From Phenylobacterium sp. (GTDB lineage: Bacteria; Pseudomonadota; Alphaproteobacteria; Caulobacterales; Caulobacteraceae): DNA of 64,000 bases. Both the position numbers and the translations under genes were made by a program. Positions within the stretch are counted from its first letter, which is position 1, and each line of letters starts with the position of its first letter. The stretch lies in NCBI RefSeq assembly GCF_004799515.1, contig NZ_SSMX01000054.1, forward strand, positions 1-64,000, in the 5' to 3' direction. Under the pieces are notes generated by a model that worked only from the letters and a program-made list of their open reading frames with translations, ran no database searches and was not told where the DNA came from. Shown here one piece after another: positions 61,951-64,000 of this stretch.

Positions 61951-63387
61951 ATGCGGCTCATGCCCGGCCAAACCTCCCCTTCAGGCAAGACGCTTTACGA
62001 CAAGATCTGGGACGCCCACGTCGTCACCCAACAGGACGGCGAGGCGATCCTCTATATCGACCTGCACCTGATCCACGAGGTGACCACCCCACAGGCCTTC
62101 GCCGGCCTTAGGGCCAACCGGCGCCCAGTGCGCCGGCCGGACCGCACCCTGGCGGTCGCCGACCACAATGTGCCCACCGAGGGCCAGGCCCTGGGCGTGG
62201 CCGCGGTGGCCGACGAGGAGGCGCGCCTGCAGCTCCAGACGCTGGAGCGCAACGTCAAGGATCACGGCATCGAGTTCTTCCCGATGGGCGATATCCGCAA
62301 CGGCATCGTCCACGTGGTCGGACCCGAGCAGGGGCGCACCCAGCCCGGCATGACCATCGTCTGCGGCGACAGCCACACCTCAACCCACGGCGCCTTCGGG
62401 GCGCTGGCCCACGGCATCGGCACGTCGGAGGTCGAGCACGTGCTGGCCACCCAAACCCTGCGCCAGAACAAAGCCAAGAACTTCCGGGTCAACATCGAGG
62501 GCGAGCCGATCCCGGGCGTCGGCGCCAAGGACTATGCGCTGGCGGTGATCGGGGCGATCGGCACCGCCGGCGGCACGGGCCATGTGATCGAGTTCGCGGG
62601 CTCGGCGGTCCGCGCACTCTCCATGGAAGGGCGCATGACGCTCTGCAACCTGACCATCGAGGCGGGCGCGCGCGCCGGGCTGGTGGCGCCGGACGAGACC
62701 ACCTTCGGCTACCTGCGAGGCCGGCCCTCCGCGCCCAAGGGCGCCGCCTGGGAGATGGCGCTGAGCTACTGGAAGAGCTTCTACAGCGACGCGGACGCCG
62801 AGTTCGACCGCGAGATCACCCTGGACGCGGCCCTGATCGCGCCCCTGGTCACCTGGGGCACCAGCCCGGAGGACGTGATCGCGGTCAGCGAGGCTGTGCC
62901 CGCGCCGGACAGCTTCGCCAGCCCCGACAAGCGGGCCTCGGCCGAGCGGGCGCTGGAGTACATGGGCCTGACCGCCGGTCAGCCGATCACCGAGGCCAAG
63001 GTCGACGTGGTGTTCATCGGCTCCTGCACCAACAGCCGCATCGAGGACCTGCGCGCCGCCGCCAAGATCGTGGAGGGCCGCAGGGTCGCCCCGCACGTGC
63101 GGGCCATGGTCGTCCCAGGTTCCGGCCTGGTGCGGGCGCAAGCGGAAGAGGAAGGCCTGGACGAGATCTTCCTGGCCGCCGGCTTCGATTGGCGCGAGCC
63201 GGGATGTTCGATGTGCCTGGCGATGAATCCCGACAAGGTGCCGCCCGGCCAGCGCTGCGCGTCCACCTCCAACCGCAACTTCGAGGGCCGCCAGGGCCGC
63301 GCCGGACGCACCCACCTGATGAGCCCGGTGATGGCCGCCGCCGCCGCGCTGGCCGGCCACATCGCCGACGTGCGGGACTATCTGTGA
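61951..63387 (+). CDS. leuC: 3-isopropylmalate dehydratase large subunit
   Basis: A 478-residue [4Fe-4S] enzyme of leucine synthesis. Cluster ligands are C359 (GSCTNSR), C419 and C422 (CSMCLAM). TLYDKIWDAHVV is the family opening; starting at 61951 or at the second Met 61960 makes little difference. Its TGA overlaps the GTG of a VOC-family gene. leuD is expected further downstream but lies outside the window. Confidence 0.96.
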   Translation: MRLMPGQTSPSGKTLYDKIWDAHVVTQQDGEAILYIDLHLIHEVTTPQAFAGLRANRRPVRRPDRTLAVADHNVPTEGQALGVAAVADEEARLQLQTLERNVKDHGIEFFPMGDIRNGIVHVVGPEQGRTQPGMTIVCGDSHTSTHGAFGALAHGIGTSEVEHVLATQTLRQNKAKNFRVNIEGEPIPGVGAKDYALAVIGAIGTAGGTGHVIEFAGSAVRALSMEGRMTLCNLTIEAGARAGLVAPDETTFGYLRGRPSAPKGAAWEMALSYWKSFYSDADAEFDREITLDAALIAPLVTWGTSPEDVIAVSEAVPAPDSFASPDKRASAERALEYMGLTAGQPITEAKVDVVFIGSCTNSRIEDLRAAAKIVEGRRVAPHVRAMVVPGSGLVRAQAEEEGLDEIFLAAGFDWREPGCSMCLAMNPDKVPPGQRCASTSNRNFEGRQGRAGRTHLMSPVMAAAAALAGHIADVRDYL

Positions 63388-64000
63388 TCAGGGGTCTCGA
63401 CCACGTCGCCATCGCCGTCCGCGACTTCGCCGCCGGCGTCGACGGCTATCGCCGACTGCTGGGCCGCGAGCCGGACTTCGCCGGCCGCGACGGCGCCGAA
63501 CGGGCCTGGTTCCGTTTCCCCAACATGGCGCTGGAGGTCATCGCGCCAAGCGGTGAGGGCGCAGCCGGCGACCGCGTCCGCGCCCGCCTGGATGAGGCTG
63601 GCGAGGGAATCTGGTTGGCCGCCTTCGCCGTGGACGACGTCGCCGAAGCCTCGCGCCTGCTGACCCGCCGCGGCCTGGCGGTCGAGCCGGTGGGCGCGCT
63701 CGCCCGCGTGCGGGCCGCGGGGCTGGATTTCGTCCTGGCCAGCGCCCACGGCGCCGTCGCCTCGACGCCCCTCGGCGACCCGGCCGCCGACGTCGCCGCC
63801 CTGGACCACATCGTCATCGGCACGCCCAACCCCGACCGGGCGCTCGGCCTCTATGGCGCGAAGTTCGGCCTGGACCTGCGGCTGGACCGCGCCAACGAGC
63901 AGTGGGGCGCGCGCCAGCTGTTCTTCCGCTGCGGCGGGACGGTGTTCGAGGTCGGCGCGAGCCTCAAGGCGCCCGTCACCGAAAGCCCCGACCGCTTCGG
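63384..64000 (+). CDS. VOC/glyoxalase-like protein, truncated by the window end
   Basis: The frame is open from GTG 63384 to the window end (205 codons). The start overlaps the leuC stop by four bases (GTGA). Two VOC modules are visible: LDHVAIAV with H7 and ALEVIAP for the first; LDHIVIGTP and VFEVGAS for the second, each offering a His and a Glu as metal ligands. It probably binds a metal and a small hydrophobic or dicarbonyl substrate. Its place in a leu operon is unusual. Confidence 0.82.
   Translation, partial: MIRGLDHVAIAVRDFAAGVDGYRRLLGREPDFAGRDGAERAWFRFPNMALEVIAPSGEGAAGDRVRARLDEAGEGIWLAAFAVDDVAEASRLLTRRGLAVEPVGALARVRAAGLDFVLASAHGAVASTPLGDPAADVAALDHIVIGTPNPDRALGLYGAKFGLDLRLDRANEQWGARQLFFRCGGTVFEVGASLKAPVTESPDRF

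Overview
The window is very GC-rich chromosomal DNA with Caulobacterales-like gene content: a cytochrome c maturation cluster, dapF-mtaB, ftsY-yciB, TTAACCAT-type (CtrA-like) motifs, PEPxxWA-CTERM proteins, DUF2794, DUF484-xerC and an odh/suc/lpd operon. A Caulobacter/Phenylobacterium-type alphaproteobacterium is the best guess, inferred from content rather than from an rRNA gene. I see no rRNA, tRNA, insertion sequence, prophage or CRISPR array. Genes are tightly packed, often with ATGA, GTGA or TTGA overlaps. The only long gene-poor stretches are about 22.3-22.6 kb, 52.0-52.3 kb and 52.9-53.4 kb.

Layout. 0-3.2 kb: a Tat-type lipoprotein oxidoreductase whose D-amino-acid-oxidase segments are in permuted order, then murI and a START-like protein. 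3.3-5.6 kb: a peroxide defence block, ahpD and ahpC beside a divergent oxyR with a recognisable operator. 5.8-7.2 kb: a His-rich PadR regulator resembling E. coli YqjI/NfeR, with DUF2218 and ferredoxin genes. 7.2-15.2 kb: prolyl oligopeptidase, dapF-mtaB, a PEP-CTERM protein, a TRIC channel, ftsY-yciB and a MarR regulator. 15.2-18.6 kb (minus strand): ccmABCDG followed by two small genes near CtrA-like motifs. 18.8-32 kb: acnA, DUF1223, DUF2794, BI-1, thpR, DUF2237, a malyl-CoA lyase-like enzyme, a HIT protein, a cytosolic-type mdh, an Ala/Lys-repeat membrane protein, and a membrane LytTR regulator divergent from DUF2306.

32.1-35.5 kb encodes one 1,122-residue protein joining GH18-like, polysaccharide deacetylase and processive GT2 modules. 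35.6-44.9 kb is the TCA block sucC-(secreted protein)-sucD-sucA-sucB-(vapBC)-lpdA. With acnA and mdh upstream, the window carries aconitase, both 2-oxoglutarate dehydrogenase complex subunits plus E3, succinyl-CoA ligase and malate dehydrogenase. 45-50.5 kb: xerC with DUF484, an FSA-type transaldolase and a divergent priA that lacks most ligands of one zinc site. 50.5-60 kb: surface and accessory genes, including a choice-of-anchor-A protein, an orphan AprI-type inhibitor, a 28% histidine heptad protein, a CHAP hydrolase, a pentapeptide-repeat protein, an acid phosphatase-like protein and a DUF2089/SHOCT operon. The window ends with a LysR/reductase divergent pair and leuC overlapping a truncated VOC-family gene.

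The observations I rate highest are the permuted oxidase, the GH18-CE4-GT2 fusion, the two insertions in the suc/odh operon (a secreted protein coupled to sucC and sucD, and a vapBC module with its own palindromic operator), the PriA zinc-site loss and the histidine heptad protein.
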